DNA of 61,093 nt from Streptomyces sp. ADI96-02 (GTDB taxonomy: Bacteria; Actinomycetota; Actinomycetes; Streptomycetales; Streptomycetaceae), in contig NZ_ML123034.1 in NCBI RefSeq assembly GCF_003846185.1, forward strand, positions 3,968,300-4,029,392, read 5' to 3'. Shown in pieces: positions 26,313 through 45,116 of this stretch. A program made the position numbers and the translations under genes. Below the pieces are notes generated by a model. That model worked only from the letters and a program-made list of their open reading frames with translations. It had not been told where the DNA came from and did not search any database. Every line of letters begins with the position of its first letter. The stretch's first letter is position 1.

Positions 26313-26432
26313 CCGATGGGGCGGCCGGTGAGTGCGACGTCCGTGATTTCCCGCGAGGGCCGGTGCCCGCCGGCTGCCCTGTGCCAGGGTGGGGGCGGCC
26401 GGACGAGCGACGACGCGAGGGGTGGACGGACG

Positions 26433-27341
26433 ATGAGGACGAGCACGGTACGGCGCGCGGGGACGGCGTTGGCGGTCACGGCCCTGATGTCGGCGGCGGC
26501 CTGCAGCGGCCCGGGGCAGGGCGGCGGCTCGCGCCCGGACGAGCGGGCCGCGGGCGGCGCGGTGGACACCGCCTCCGTCACGGCGCTCCAGCAGGTGCGG
26601 GAGAAGACCGGCACGGCGCGGTCGGCCCGTATCGAGGGCACCGCCGAGGTCGGCGACAGCGTCGCCCTGAAGCAGTCCGGCACGATCGACTGGGCCGACG
26701 GTCTGACCGGCTCGCTCACCATCACGTACACCGGCGGAACGATGGGCGAGGCCCTGAAGCGGACCGGCGGCGACGGGTCGGTCCGGGTGCGCTACCTCCG
26801 GGACGAGTACTACGCGGCCATGGGCGACGCCTTCGCCTCCGAGCTGGGCGGCCGGAGCTGGATCCGGTACGGCCTGAGGGACCTCGCCGCGCTGGGCGGC
26901 GCCGCCGGCGACGTCCTCAAGGACCAGATGCATAACAGCACACCCGAGCAGGGCGTGCGGGCGCTGCTCGCCTCCGGCGACGTCGAGAAGGTGGGCCGGG
27001 AGGACGTGCGCGGGGTGTCCGCCACCCACTACTCCGGCACCGTCGACGTGGCGAAGTTGACCGCCCGCGACTCCGCGCTGAACGCGGAGCAGCTGGCGGC
27101 CTTCAAGAAGCAGCTCGCCGCCGCCGGCGTCACCACCCAGACCGTGGACATCTGGGTGGACCGGGACGATCTCCTGGTGAAGAAGACCGAGCGCGGGCGG
27201 ACGGCGGCCGGCGACTTCGACACGACCGTCTTCTACAGCGACTACGGCACGGAGGTCTCCGTCGAGAAGCCCGCCGCCTCCGACACCGTGGACTTCCGGG
27301 ACGTCCTCAAGCAGCAGGGCGGGGCCGCGGGAGCGTCCTGA
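26433..27341 (+). CDS. Lipoprotein of LppX/LolA-like type
   Basis: The first 24 residues form a signal peptide with a lipobox-like SAAAC, so the mature protein is probably anchored by Cys24 outside the membrane. The following residues are a Gly/Ser-rich linker. The rest (about residues 45-300) has alternating beta-type sequence typical of the LppX/LprG-like family, which bind lipids in mycobacteria. The protein is 302 residues. It lies between rplA and rplJ, a place where streptomycetes carry a lipoprotein gene. It is flanked by terminators and a new promoter, so its expression is probably not part of the ribosomal operons. Ligand unknown. Confidence 0.82.
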   Translation: MRTSTVRRAGTALAVTALMSAAACSGPGQGGGSRPDERAAGGAVDTASVTALQQVREKTGTARSARIEGTAEVGDSVALKQSGTIDWADGLTGSLTITYTGGTMGEALKRTGGDGSVRVRYLRDEYYAAMGDAFASELGGRSWIRYGLRDLAALGGAAGDVLKDQMHNSTPEQGVRALLASGDVEKVGREDVRGVSATHYSGTVDVAKLTARDSALNAEQLAAFKKQLAAAGVTTQTVDIWVDRDDLLVKKTERGRTAAGDFDTTVFYSDYGTEVSVEKPAASDTVDFRDVLKQQGGAAGAS

Positions 27342-27382
27342 GCCTTCGGTAAACCTCGCGCACCGGGCGAATCGAGACGGAT

Positions 27383-27412
27383 TTGCCCGGCGCGCCTCCT
27401 CTCGCGTACTCT
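27383..27412 (+). promoter_or_regulatory. rplJ promoter
   Basis: TTGCCC at 27383-27388 and TACTCT at 27407-27412 are 18 bases apart, a good vegetative-sigma pattern. The predicted start lies near 27418, just before the L10 leader. Confidence 0.7.
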
Positions 27413-27420
27413 CCACAGGA

Positions 27421-27600
27421 AGCCAAAGACCGCTGGTCGTCACTGCGCTCTCGCAAGAGGGACGGTGACCGAAGGTTCCGCTAGACCGGACGACCTGCGC
27501 AGGTGACTGTGGAACGCTCCCGGACTCTGTCCGGTCGAGCTGCGCCCTGGCACTTGTGCTGGGGCGTTTCGTCTTTCCCGGCCCCTTCTGAGCGGTCCTC
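27421..27600 (+). promoter_or_regulatory. L10-type ribosomal protein leader RNA
   Basis: This 200-base region between promoter and rplJ holds several helices and ends in a terminator-like hairpin. Features include GACCGCTGGTC near 27428, a paired CGTCACTG...GACGGTGACC arm, and GCGCAGGTGACTGTGGAACG near 27498. Position and make-up fit the L10 leader known from many bacteria (Rfam L10_leader), where the L10-L12 complex binds and represses rplJL. I infer that here excess L10 promotes premature termination. A covariance search would settle it. Confidence 0.75.
27543..27577 (+). terminator. Attenuator hairpin in the rplJ leader
   Basis: CGCCCTGGCA at 27543-27552 pairs with TGCTGGGGCG at 27557-27566 using two G-T pairs, and is followed by TTTCGTCTTTCC. 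It is placed 50 bases before rplJ and fits an attenuator for the L10 leader. Confidence 0.7.
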
Positions 27601-27625
27601 ATCACCCGGAAGGAGGCCGACGCTC

Positions 27626-28183
27626 ATGGCAAGGCCCGACAAGGCTGCCGCGGTAGCCGAGCTCGCGGACCAGTTCCGCAGCTCGAACGCCGCCGTGCTG
27701 ACCGAGTACCGGGGTCTCACCGTGGCGCAGCTCAAGACGCTGCGCCGTTCGCTCGGTGAGAACGCCCAGTACGCCGTGGTGAAGAACACGCTGACCAAGA
27801 TTGCGGCCAACGAGGCCGGGATCGACACGCTGGACGACCTGTTCTCGGGTCCGACGGCGGTTGCCTTCGTCACCGGTGACCCGGTGGAGTCGGCGAAGGG
27901 TCTTCGTGACTTCGCCAAGGACAACCCCAACCTCATCATCAAGGGCGGTGTCCTTGACGGCAAGGCGCTGTCCGCCGATGAGATCAAGAAGCTTGCGGAC
28001 CTCGAGTCCCGCGAGGTTCTGCTCTCCAAGCTGGCCGGTGCCATGAAGGGCAAGCAGACTCAGGCTGCGCAGCTCTTCCAGGCTCTGCCGTCGAAGTTCG
28101 TCCGCACCGCGGAAGCGCTTCGCGCCAAGAAGGAAGAGCAGGGCGGTGCCGGTACTCCGGCTCCCGCCGAGGCCGCCGAGTAA
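27626..28183 (+). CDS. rplJ: 50S ribosomal protein L10
   Basis: L10 anchors L7/L12 dimers to the stalk. The 185-residue protein begins [17 protein letters not shown] and includes [16 protein letters not shown] and [12 protein letters not shown]. The C-terminal helix, [14 protein letters not shown], is where L12 binds. ATG 27626 follows GGAAGGAGGCCGACGCTC. rplL follows after 84 bases. Regulation by the preceding leader is likely. Confidence 0.97.
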   Translation: MARPDKAAAVAELADQFRSSNAAVLTEYRGLTVAQLKTLRRSLGENAQYAVVKNTLTKIAANEAGIDTLDDLFSGPTAVAFVTGDPVESAKGLRDFAKDNPNLIIKGGVLDGKALSADEIKKLADLESREVLLSKLAGAMKGKQTQAAQLFQALPSKFVRTAEALRAKKEEQGGAGTPAPAEAAE

Positions 28184-28267
28184 TTTCGCTCAGCGGTCCA
28201 GCGGGCTCCACGTACGCCCGCCGACACATACATCCGGCACCTGCCGAATAGTGGAAGGACGCCTATC

Positions 28268-28651
28268 ATGGCGAAGCTGTCCCAGGACGACCTGCTCGCG
28301 CAGTTCGAAGACATGACCCTCATCGAGCTCTCCGCCTTCGTGAAGGCCTTCGAGGAGAAGTTCGACGTCACCGCCGCCGCCGCGGTCGCCGTCGCCGGCC
28401 CCGCCGCTGCGGGCGCCCCGGCCGAGGCCGAGGCCGAGCAGGACGAGTTCGACGTCATCCTCACCGGTGCCGGCGAGAAGAAGATCCAGGTCATCAAGGT
28501 CGTGCGTGAGCTGACCTCGCTGGGTCTGAAGGAGGCCAAGGACCTCGTCGACGGCACCCCGAAGCCGGTTCTCGAGAAGGTCGCCAAGGAGGCCGCCGAG
28601 AAGGCTGCCGAGTCCCTCAAGGCCGCCGGCGCTTCCGTCGAGGTCAAGTGA
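28268..28651 (+). CDS. rplL: 50S ribosomal protein L7/L12
   Basis: L7/L12 is the flexible stalk protein that recruits translation factors. The 127-residue protein has the dimerising N-terminal domain ([15 protein letters not shown]), an Ala/Glu hinge at about residues 37-58, and the C-terminal factor-binding domain with [23 protein letters not shown] 28268 follows GGAAGGACGCCTATC. A long spacer with a hairpin and an rpoB promoter separates it from rpoB. Confidence 0.97.
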   Translation: MAKLSQDDLLAQFEDMTLIELSAFVKAFEEKFDVTAAAAVAVAGPAAAGAPAEAEAEQDEFDVILTGAGEKKIQVIKVVRELTSLGLKEAKDLVDGTPKPVLEKVAKEAAEKAAESLKAAGASVEVK

Positions 28652-28713
28652 CTTCGAGAGTCGTCTGACTCTCTCCGGTGCCGTTCCCGCCGCAGGGCGG
28701 GGGCGTCGCCTCT

Positions 28714-28751
28714 CCACAGGGCGATCACCCATCCGGGTGGTCGCCCTGTGG
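28714..28751 (+). terminator. Long hairpin between rplL and rpoB
   Basis: A 17-bp stem (CCACAGGGCGATCACCC and its near complement, one G-T pair) closes an ATCC loop. There is no T-run. It probably ends or reduces transcription of rplJL, with rpoBC expressed from the promoter at 29075 as well as by read-through. Confidence 0.75.
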
Positions 28752-29074
28752 CGTGCCCGAGACGGCTGCCTTGCTCTTCCGCCCGGGGCGAGTAGGGTGA
28801 TCTTCGCCGTGCGCCTCTCGCGGGCCGCCCAGGGGCACCCTGGGGCCGCGTACGGGGCAGGCGGCGAGGCCGCCCGGAGGGCCGTTCGGACCGGTGGGCC
28901 TTGACGAACCGCACGCGGCGCGCAATTCTCAGGACGCGTCATCACTTCGATCCGTATCCGAGGCATGGATCGAGAGTGAAGAGGGCAGTAAAGAAGAGCG
29001 CACCCCGCGCGAGGGCTAGACATAGGTGTTGAGAACAGCTGTTGAGAGCAACGTGGGTCTCTGAGAACCCCGAC
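28752..29074. other. Non-coding part of the rplL-rpoB spacer
   Basis: The spacer between rplL and rpoB is 614 bases. Between the hairpin and the rpoB promoter I found no credible gene, since its frames lack good starts and family similarity. A repeat of GTTGAGA(G/A)CA near 29024 and 29041 is the only pattern noticed. Confidence 0.5.
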
Positions 29075-29103
29075 TGGACATCAGTGTGCCGCTTGGCTAC
29101 ACT
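29075..29103 (+). promoter_or_regulatory. rpoB promoter
   Basis: TGGACA at 29075-29080 and TACACT at 29098-29103 are 17 bases apart, close to the vegetative consensus. The resulting leader of about 155 bases precedes the TTG start of rpoB. Confidence 0.75.
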
Positions 29104-29265
29104 GACCCTTTGCGCTGCCTGTTAGCTGCCTCCTGCCCGTCACCAGGGGCATGCCCACGCTGAAGCACCGATGGCCGATCGTCCCTGAACTGGGATTTCT
29201 GCCTTTGTGTCCAGCTTGGGACCGGTACGCGCGTAGTGAGTCCGAGCCCTCGGAAGGACCCCCTC

Positions 29266-32751
<3,486 letters not shown>

Positions 32752-32758
32752 CGGGTTC

Positions 32759-32787
32759 GCCGGCCGGATCCCCGTGATCCGGCCGGC
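32759..32787 (+). other. Hairpin in the rpoB-rpoC gap
   Basis: GCCGGCCGGATC and GATCCGGCCGGC form a perfect 12-bp stem with a CCCGT loop eight bases after rpoB. It lacks a T-run, so read-through to rpoC is expected; it may protect or process the mRNA. Confidence 0.75.
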
Positions 32788-32879
32788 TCTCCCCGGACCC
32801 GTTCAGACCATTGCTGAAGTGCCCCATTGCTCGCTTGACGGCAAGGGGCTCGAACCCCCGAAAGAGGGATTGACGACAA

Positions 32880-36779
<3,900 letters not shown>

Positions 36780-36796
36780 GCGAGTCGCCTGATCGA

Positions 36797-36838
36797 CCGG
36801 AGGGCGGTCACCCTGTACGCGGGGTGGCCGCCCTCCGG
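36797..36838 (+). terminator. Terminator after rpoC
   Basis: CCGGAGGGCGGTCACCC pairs with GGGTGGCCGCCCTCCGG over 17 positions, with one G-T pair and an 8-base loop. It separates rpoBC from the str operon. The following 36839-37015 stretch has no gene that I can support. Confidence 0.85.
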
Positions 36839-37015
36839 CGTGGGCGGCGGCCTTCCCGGTCTCCGTTCCCGTTCCCGTCCGCGTACAGCGCCCTCAGGAG
36901 CCCTGAGGGGCGTCGGAAGGCATACGGGAGGAGGTTCCGCTGATCCGGAAGCCCTCGGGGCGACGGGCGGGATCGTCGGTGGAGGCCGTGCCCGTCGGGG
37001 TGGACGGCATTTGTT

Positions 37016-37044
37016 TTGACCCAGCTCCGTGAGGTAGGTACGCT
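37016..37044 (+). promoter_or_regulatory. str operon (rpsL) promoter
   Basis: TTGACC at 37016-37021 and TACGCT at 37039-37044 are 17 bases apart, a strong vegetative pattern. Transcription would begin near 37050, leaving a leader of almost 190 bases before rpsL. Confidence 0.78.
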
Positions 37045-37163
37045 CAAGCCTTGTGCCTGGGGTGTGCCTGGGCTCGGGTGCGTGTCCTCAACCGCACGGC
37101 GAGCTCGTCAGTGGCCACCGCGATCTGCGCCCCTTCTGCCCCAGGGTAGGAGCTTGCAGTATT

Positions 37164-37188
37164 CGACACACCCGACCGCGTGGGTCGG
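37164..37188 (+). promoter_or_regulatory. Leader hairpin element shared with the rpsJ leader
   Basis: This 25-base element is 24/25 identical to one at 43043-43067 in the rpsJ leader. It begins CGACAC, has one variable base, and includes CCGACC-GCGTG-GGTCGG, which forms a six-pair hairpin with a GCGTG loop. It lies 50 bases upstream of the rpsL start. Its presence before two separate ribosomal operons suggests a common control element, perhaps an RNA site for a ribosomal protein. The mechanism is unknown. Confidence 0.72.
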
Positions 37189-37237
37189 CGACGTTCCAGG
37201 TTAGTTTCACGAACGGCACACAGAAACCGGAGAAGTA

Positions 37238-37609
37238 GTGCCTACGATCCAGCAGCTGGTCCGGAAGGGCCGGCAGGACAAGGTCGAGAAGAACAAGACG
37301 CCCGCGCTCGAGGGTTCGCCCCAGCGCCGCGGCGTCTGCACGCGTGTGTTCACGACCACCCCGAAGAAGCCGAACTCGGCCCTCCGTAAGGTCGCGCGTG
37401 TGCGTCTGACCTCCGGTATCGAGGTCACGGCCTACATCCCGGGTGAGGGACACAACCTGCAGGAGCACTCCATCGTGCTCGTGCGTGGTGGCCGTGTGAA
37501 GGACCTGCCGGGTGTTCGTTACAAGATCATCCGCGGCTCCCTTGACACCCAGGGTGTCAAGAACCGCAAGCAGGCCCGCAGCCGCTACGGCGCCAAGAAG
37601 GAGAAGTAA
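37238..37609 (+). CDS. rpsL: 30S ribosomal protein S12
   Basis: S12 sits at the decoding site and controls accuracy. The 123-residue protein has Lys43 (TTTPKKPNS) and Lys88 (GGRVKDLPG), the usual residues of streptomycin-sensitive, wild-type S12, and Pro91 is also normal. GTG 37238 follows CCGGAGAAGTA. It heads the str operon rpsL-rpsG-fusA-tuf, and rpsG begins two bases after its stop. Confidence 0.97.
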
Positions 37610-37611
37610 GA

Positions 37612-38082
37612 ATGCCTCGTAAGGGCCCCGCCCCGAAGCGCCCGGTCATCATCGACCCGGTCTACAGCTCTCCTCTTGTCACCTCGCTGATCAACAAGAT
37701 CCTCCTCGACGGCAAGCGTTCCACCGCCGAGCGGATCGTGTACGGCGCCATGGAAGGCCTCCGCGAGAAGACCGGCAACGACCCGGTCATCACGCTGAAG
37801 CGCGCGCTTGAGAACGTCAAGCCCTCGCTCGAGGTCAAGTCCCGCCGTGTCGGTGGCGCCACCTACCAGGTGCCGATCGAGGTCAAGCCCGGTCGCGCCT
37901 CCACCCTCGCTCTGCGCTGGCTCGTCGGTTACTCCCGCGCCCGCCGCGAGAAGACCATGACCGAGCGCCTCATGAACGAACTGCTCGACGCCTCCAACGG
38001 CCTCGGCGCTTCGGTCAAGAAGCGTGAGGACACCCACAAGATGGCCGAGTCCAACAAGGCCTTCGCGCACTACCGCTGGTAG
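37612..38082 (+). CDS. rpsG: 30S ribosomal protein S7
   Basis: S7 starts assembly of the 30S head and represses the str operon in E. coli. The 156-residue protein begins [18 protein letters not shown] and contains the RNA-binding LASNGLG-like region. It ends with FAHYRW. ATG 37612 lies two bases after rpsL, with AAGGAGAAG inside the end of rpsL as its ribosome site. fusA follows after 38 bases. Confidence 0.97.
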
Positions 38083-38120
38083 TCGCTACCCCCATCGAGA
38101 CCGAGAGAAGATTGAGCCTT

Positions 38121-40250
<2,130 letters not shown>

Positions 40251-40292
40251 CTCTCCCGAGCTCACGCTTTAGGCTTGTCACCGGAGCCTGGC

Positions 40293-40332
40293 GGGCATGC
40301 GGCACAGCGCGCGAGCACTGTGCCGCATGCCC
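40293..40332 (+). other. Perfect 15-bp inverted repeat between fusA and tuf
   Basis: GGGCATGCGGCACAG at 40293-40307 and its exact complement at 40318-40332 flank a 10-base centre. It lacks a T-run. In S. coelicolor tuf1 is known to have its own transcript as well as read-through from fus, so this structure may mark processing, partial termination or the tuf leader. Confidence 0.8.
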
Positions 40333-40407
40333 CCGGCACCGGCATCCCAGCAAAGATCACCTGGCGCCGATGAAGCAAGGCGTACAGAACCACTCCAGGA
40401 GGACCCA

Positions 40408-41601
<1,194 letters not shown>

Positions 41602-41644
41602 TTCTCTGCTTGGTCCTTGGACCTGGTGGCTCACCGAGCCGCAA

Positions 41645-41684
41645 GAAGGGCCCCCACCTCTCTTCCGAGAGGTGGGGGCCCTTC
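41645..41684 (+). terminator. Strong terminator of the str operon
   Basis: A perfect 18-bp stem beginning GAAGGGCCCCCACCTCTC closes a TTCC loop. It lies 43 bases after tuf and may also serve the convergent protease gene. Confidence 0.92.
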
Positions 41685-41741
41685 GCCGTGCGGGCGGGCC
41701 GTCGGCGGGGAGGCCGGGGCCGGTGGCCGGTGGCCGCGGGA

Positions 41742-42464
41742 TCAGACGCCGGCGACCGACTGGATCCAGGAGCGGTACGCGGTGACGTTCGTGTACGCGG
41801 TCGTGGTCTGGCGGTCGCTGGTGGAGGCGACGCCGACCTGGATGCCGTTCGCCGTCATCGGGCCGCCGGAGTCGCCGCCGGCGGTGATGCCGTTGCCGCG
41901 CCGGGCGCAGATCGCGGAGCCGCCGTACGCGTCGCCGCAGCTGCCGGTCACGGTCACGTTGGCGACCTTCAGGTAGCGGGACTGGCAGTTGGCCTCGGAG
42001 CCGCACTGCGAGGTGGCGCCCCAGCCCCAGACCTGCACGCTCTGCCCGACGCTGACCGAGCCGGGCTGGCCCAGGCGCGAGTAGGTGGCCTGCACGGAGC
42101 GGTCCAGCCGGACGAGCGCCAGGTCGGAGCTGTGGGTGTACGTCTGGACGCCGTTGGCCACCGTTCCGCCGCTCTGCTGGTCGAGGCTGCCGATACGGAA
42201 CGACAGCCCGCCGCCGGTGACGCAGTGCTTGGCGGTGAGGATCCAGGTCGGCGCGATGATCGTCGCCGAACAGGTCTCTCTGCCCTGGGAGAAGAGCCGC
42301 GCGGCCCACGGGGCGCTGGTGGCCTGGCCGCCGCCGATGATCGGCTGGACGGCCTTGGTGACCGGAGGGGCGACGGCCGGGGCGGCCGAGGCGGAGGGGG
42401 CGAGCAGAGCGAGGACGGAGACCGCCGCTGCGGCGACAGCGGGCACGAGCCTGGCTATACGCAT
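41742..42464 (-). CDS. Secreted trypsin-like serine protease (S1 family)
   Basis: The first 28 residues form a signal peptide ending in SASAA. A propeptide of about 13 residues precedes IIGGG, where the mature enzyme should start (Ile42). The catalytic triad is His80 (TAKHC), Asp114 (SSDLALV) and Ser199 (GGDSGGPM). Cysteine pairs fit extracellular S1 enzymes. The length is 240. I chose ATG 42464, preceded by GAGGAACC on the minus strand. It is the only gene between tuf and rpsJ. A 19-base palindrome lies about 100 bases upstream. Confidence 0.92.
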   Translation of the reverse strand: MRIARLVPAVAAAAVSVLALLAPSASAAPAVAPPVTKAVQPIIGGGQATSAPWAARLFSQGRETCSATIIAPTWILTAKHCVTGGGLSFRIGSLDQQSGGTVANGVQTYTHSSDLALVRLDRSVQATYSRLGQPGSVSVGQSVQVWGWGATSQCGSEANCQSRYLKVANVTVTGSCGDAYGGSAICARRGNGITAGGDSGGPMTANGIQVGVASTSDRQTTTAYTNVTAYRSWIQSVAGV

Positions 42465-42563
42465 GGTTCCTCGATTCGCGGGACACGTTGGGTGGACGTG
42501 TCTGTGGGGGATGGTGGGCAACAGGGTGCCCGGAGCCCCGCGACGAGGGGTACTAACGTTTGG

Positions 42564-42582
42564 CCATAACGCGGCGTTATGG
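42564..42582. promoter_or_regulatory. Palindromic operator candidate
   Basis: CCATAACGC-G-GCGTTATGG is a perfect nine-base inverted repeat around one central base. It lies upstream of the minus-strand protease gene and over 200 bases before the rpsJ promoter. The symmetry resembles binding sites of small dimeric repressors. No regulator gene is near. The rest of the 669-base gap (42465-43133) holds the rpsJ promoter and leader; I saw no further gene. Confidence 0.55.
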
Positions 42583-42781
42583 CGCGGGTGCGCGAATCGG
42601 CCATGGTTGCCGGGGAGTTGTCCGTCCGCTTCCTCCGCGGCCGGCGAACGGCCCGCCGTGCCCGTGTGCGTGGGGCGGTGCGGGCAGGCCCTGGGGTGGG
42701 GCCGGACGGGGCGCGCGAGGCCGCCGGATGCGTGCCCGCGTTTGAGTACTCGCTCGCGCGGGGTAGTATTCCGGACTCGAT

Positions 42782-42811
42782 TGGCCAGGCCCGCGCCCCG
42801 TATGGCACACT
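42782..42811 (+). promoter_or_regulatory. Probable S10 operon (rpsJ) promoter
   Basis: TGGCCA at 42782-42787 and CACACT at 42806-42811 are 18 bases apart. The -10 and following bases (ACACTGACC) resemble those of the rpoB promoter (TACACTGACC). This gives a leader of over 300 bases before rpsJ. Confidence 0.5.
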
Positions 42812-43042
42812 GACCAGGTTGCTCGGTTGAGTGTCAATGCTGCGCGCCTCCCGCCGGGAGGACCGGAAGCGAGTCCCACAGTACTCGTCGGCCCTGTAGG
42901 GCCGGACGTACGGGAATCTTCCGGGAAGCAACGCAGGGCGCCGGCCAGGCACCCGGTGGGTGTTCCGCCCCCGGTTCCGCGGTCCTCGGGCCCGCACCCC
43001 CTTGGTTGGGATCTCCTTCGGGAGATTTTCGTAGAGGGGATG

Positions 43043-43067
43043 CGACACGCCCGACCGCGTGGGTCGG
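43043..43067 (+). promoter_or_regulatory. Leader hairpin element shared with the rpsL leader
   Basis: This is the second copy of the 25-base element at 37164-37188, with one base changed (G for A at 43049). The CCGACC/GGTCGG stem with its GCGTG loop is the same. It lies 67 bases before the rpsJ start. Both leaders also contain GTTCCAG downstream (37193 and 43093). Confidence 0.72.
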
Positions 43068-43133
43068 AGGCGGAGGTTCGGAGAACCCCCGGGTTCCAGA
43101 GCGTTAAACAGAGAGACAGGACTACTAGTAGCC

Positions 43134-43442
43134 ATGGCGGGACAGAAGATCCGCATCCGGCTCAAGGCCTACGACCACGAGGTCATCGACTCCTCGGCGA
43201 AGAAGATCGTCGAGACGGTGACCCGCACTGGTGCGTCGGTCGCAGGCCCGGTGCCGCTGCCCACTGAGAAGAACGTGTACTGCGTCATCAAGTCGCCGCA
43301 CAAGTACAAGGACTCGCGCGAGCACTTCGAGATGCGCACGCACAAGCGCCTCATCGACATCCTCGACCCCACGCCGAAGACGGTTGACTCGCTGATGCGT
43401 CTCGACCTGCCGGCGGGCGTCGACATCGAGATCAAGCTCTGA
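43134..43442 (+). CDS. rpsJ: 30S ribosomal protein S10
   Basis: S10 is in the 30S head and also joins NusB in antitermination. The 102-residue protein starts [19 protein letters not shown] and ends GVDIEIKL, as expected. The signature [19 protein letters not shown] is present. ATG 43134 follows AGAGAGACAGG more distantly. It heads the S10 operon; rplC follows after 13 bases. Confidence 0.97.
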   Translation: MAGQKIRIRLKAYDHEVIDSSAKKIVETVTRTGASVAGPVPLPTEKNVYCVIKSPHKYKDSREHFEMRTHKRLIDILDPTPKTVDSLMRLDLPAGVDIEIKL

Positions 43443-43455
43443 GGTGACGCGCGAG

Positions 43456-44100
43456 ATGGCTAAGAACATTAAGGGCGTCCTGGGCGAGAAGCTCGGCATG
43501 ACCCAGGTCTGGGACGAGAACAACCGGGTTGTCCCGGTCACCGTCGTCAAGGCCGGGCCGTGCGTCGTCACCCAGGTCCGCACCAACGACAGCGACGGCT
43601 ACGAAGCGGTCCAGATCGCCTTCGGCGAGATCGACCCGCGCAAGGTGAACAAGCCCCTCAAGGGTCACTTCGCCAAGGCCGACGTCACCCCGCGCCGCCA
43701 CCTGGTGGAGCTCCGCACCCCTGACGCCAGCGAGTACACGCTGGGCCAGGAGGTCACTGCCGAGGTGTTCGAGTCCGGCGTCAAGGTCGACGTCACGGGC
43801 AAGAGCAAGGGCAAGGGCTTCGCCGGTGTCATGAAGCGTCACAACTTCAAGGGCCTCGGCGCCGGGCACGGCACCCAGCGCAAGCACCGTTCCCCCGGTT
43901 CCATCGGTGGCTGCGCCACCCCTGGGCGTGTCTTCAAGGGCATGCGCATGGCGGGCCGCATGGGTAACGAGCGCGTCACCACCCAGAACCTGACCATCCA
44001 CGCGGTTGACGCGGAGAAGGGTCTGCTCCTCATCAAGGGCGCGGTCCCCGGTCCGAACGGCGGCCTCGTCCTGGTCCGTACCGCGGCCAAGGGGGCTTGA
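43456..44100 (+). CDS. rplC: 50S ribosomal protein L3
   Basis: L3 starts 50S assembly and reaches the peptidyl transferase centre. The 214-residue protein has [14 protein letters not shown] at the start, and its long loop carries [16 protein letters not shown] chose ATG 43456 with GAGGTG upstream; a GTG at 43444 overlaps that site. It overlaps no neighbour; rplD starts four bases after the stop. Confidence 0.97.
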   Translation: MAKNIKGVLGEKLGMTQVWDENNRVVPVTVVKAGPCVVTQVRTNDSDGYEAVQIAFGEIDPRKVNKPLKGHFAKADVTPRRHLVELRTPDASEYTLGQEVTAEVFESGVKVDVTGKSKGKGFAGVMKRHNFKGLGAGHGTQRKHRSPGSIGGCATPGRVFKGMRMAGRMGNERVTTQNLTIHAVDAEKGLLLIKGAVPGPNGGLVLVRTAAKGA

Positions 44101-44104
44101 GGTA

Positions 44105-44755
44105 ATGAGCACCATTGACATCCTTTCGCCGGCAGGCGACAAGGCCGGTACCGTCGAGCTCCCCGCGGAGATCTTCGACGCGAAGACCAGCGTTCCGCTG
44201 ATCCACCAGGTCGTTGTCGCTCAGCTGGCGGCTGCCCGTCAGGGCACGCACAAGACCAAGCGCCGCGGCGAAGTCCGCGGTGGCGGCAAGAAGCCGTACC
44301 GCCAGAAGGGCACCGGCCGCGCCCGTCAGGGTTCGACCCGCGCCCCGCAGTTCGCCGGCGGTGGCGTCGTCCACGGCCCGCAGCCGCGTGACTACTCGCA
44401 GCGGACCCCGAAGAAGATGAAGGCCGCCGCCCTGCGCGGTGCCCTCTCCGACCGGGCCCGTCACTCCCGCATCCACGTCGTCACCGGCGTGGTCGAGGGT
44501 GCCGCCTCCACGAAGGCCGCCAGGACGCTGCTCGGCAAGATCTCGGAGCGCCAGAACCTGCTCCTGGTCGTCGACCGCGCCGACGAGGCCGCGTGGCTGT
44601 CCGCCCGCAACCTGCCCCAGGTGCACATCCTGGAGCCGGGCCAGCTGAACACGTACGACGTGATCGTCTCTGACGACGTGGTCTTCACCCAGGCCGCTTT
44701 CGAGTCCTTCGTGTCTGGCCCCCAGACCGCTGAGACCGAAGGGAGCGACGCCTGA
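44105..44755 (+). CDS. rplD: 50S ribosomal protein L4
   Basis: L4 lines the exit tunnel, and in E. coli it also represses the S10 operon. The 216-residue protein contains the tunnel loop region [18 protein letters not shown] and [13 protein letters not shown]. The start ATG 44105 follows GGGGGCTTGAGGTA. Its stop overlaps the rplW start (TGATG). Confidence 0.97.
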   Translation: MSTIDILSPAGDKAGTVELPAEIFDAKTSVPLIHQVVVAQLAAARQGTHKTKRRGEVRGGGKKPYRQKGTGRARQGSTRAPQFAGGGVVHGPQPRDYSQRTPKKMKAAALRGALSDRARHSRIHVVTGVVEGAASTKAARTLLGKISERQNLLLVVDRADEAAWLSARNLPQVHILEPGQLNTYDVIVSDDVVFTQAAFESFVSGPQTAETEGSDA

Positions 44756-45078
44756 TGAGTGAGGCGACCGTCACCAGCAAGACGTACTCGGACCCGCGCG
44801 ACGTTCTCGTCAAGCCCGTGGTCTCCGAGAAGAGCTACGCGCTGCTCGACGAGAACAAGTACACGTTCATCGTCGCGCCGGGCTCCAACAAGACCCAGAT
44901 CAAGCAGGCCGTGGAAGCGGTCTTCTCGGTCAAGGTCACCGGGGTCAACACGATCAACCGGCAGGGTAAGCGCAAGCGCACCAAGACCGGCTTCGGCAAG
45001 CGCGCCGACACGAAGCGCGCCATCGTGACCCTCGCTGAGGGCGACCGAATCGACATCTTCGGCGGCCCGACCTCCTAG
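44755..45078 (+). CDS. rplW: 50S ribosomal protein L23
   Basis: L23 sits at the tunnel exit and docks trigger factor and SRP. The 107-residue protein has [21 protein letters not shown], the family start, and the loop [21 protein letters not shown] 44755 overlaps the rplD stop, with a GAAGGGAGCGACGCC ribosome site. rplB follows after 38 bases. Confidence 0.97.
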   Translation: MSEATVTSKTYSDPRDVLVKPVVSEKSYALLDENKYTFIVAPGSNKTQIKQAVEAVFSVKVTGVNTINRQGKRKRTKTGFGKRADTKRAIVTLAEGDRIDIFGGPTS

Positions 45079-45116
45079 TGAGGTCGAGTCGTCCGGAATC
45101 GGACGAGGACTGAGAA

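Noticed and set aside
42579..42830. Open frame of 83 codons between the protease gene and rpsJ
   Set aside because: It overlaps the palindrome and rpsJ promoter area, is Arg/Gly-rich as expected from random GC-rich DNA, and has no good ribosome binding site or recognisable family.
42827..43267. Open frame running through the rpsJ leader into rpsJ
   Set aside because: It overlaps the start of rpsJ in another frame and covers the shared leader hairpin; composition does not look like a protein.
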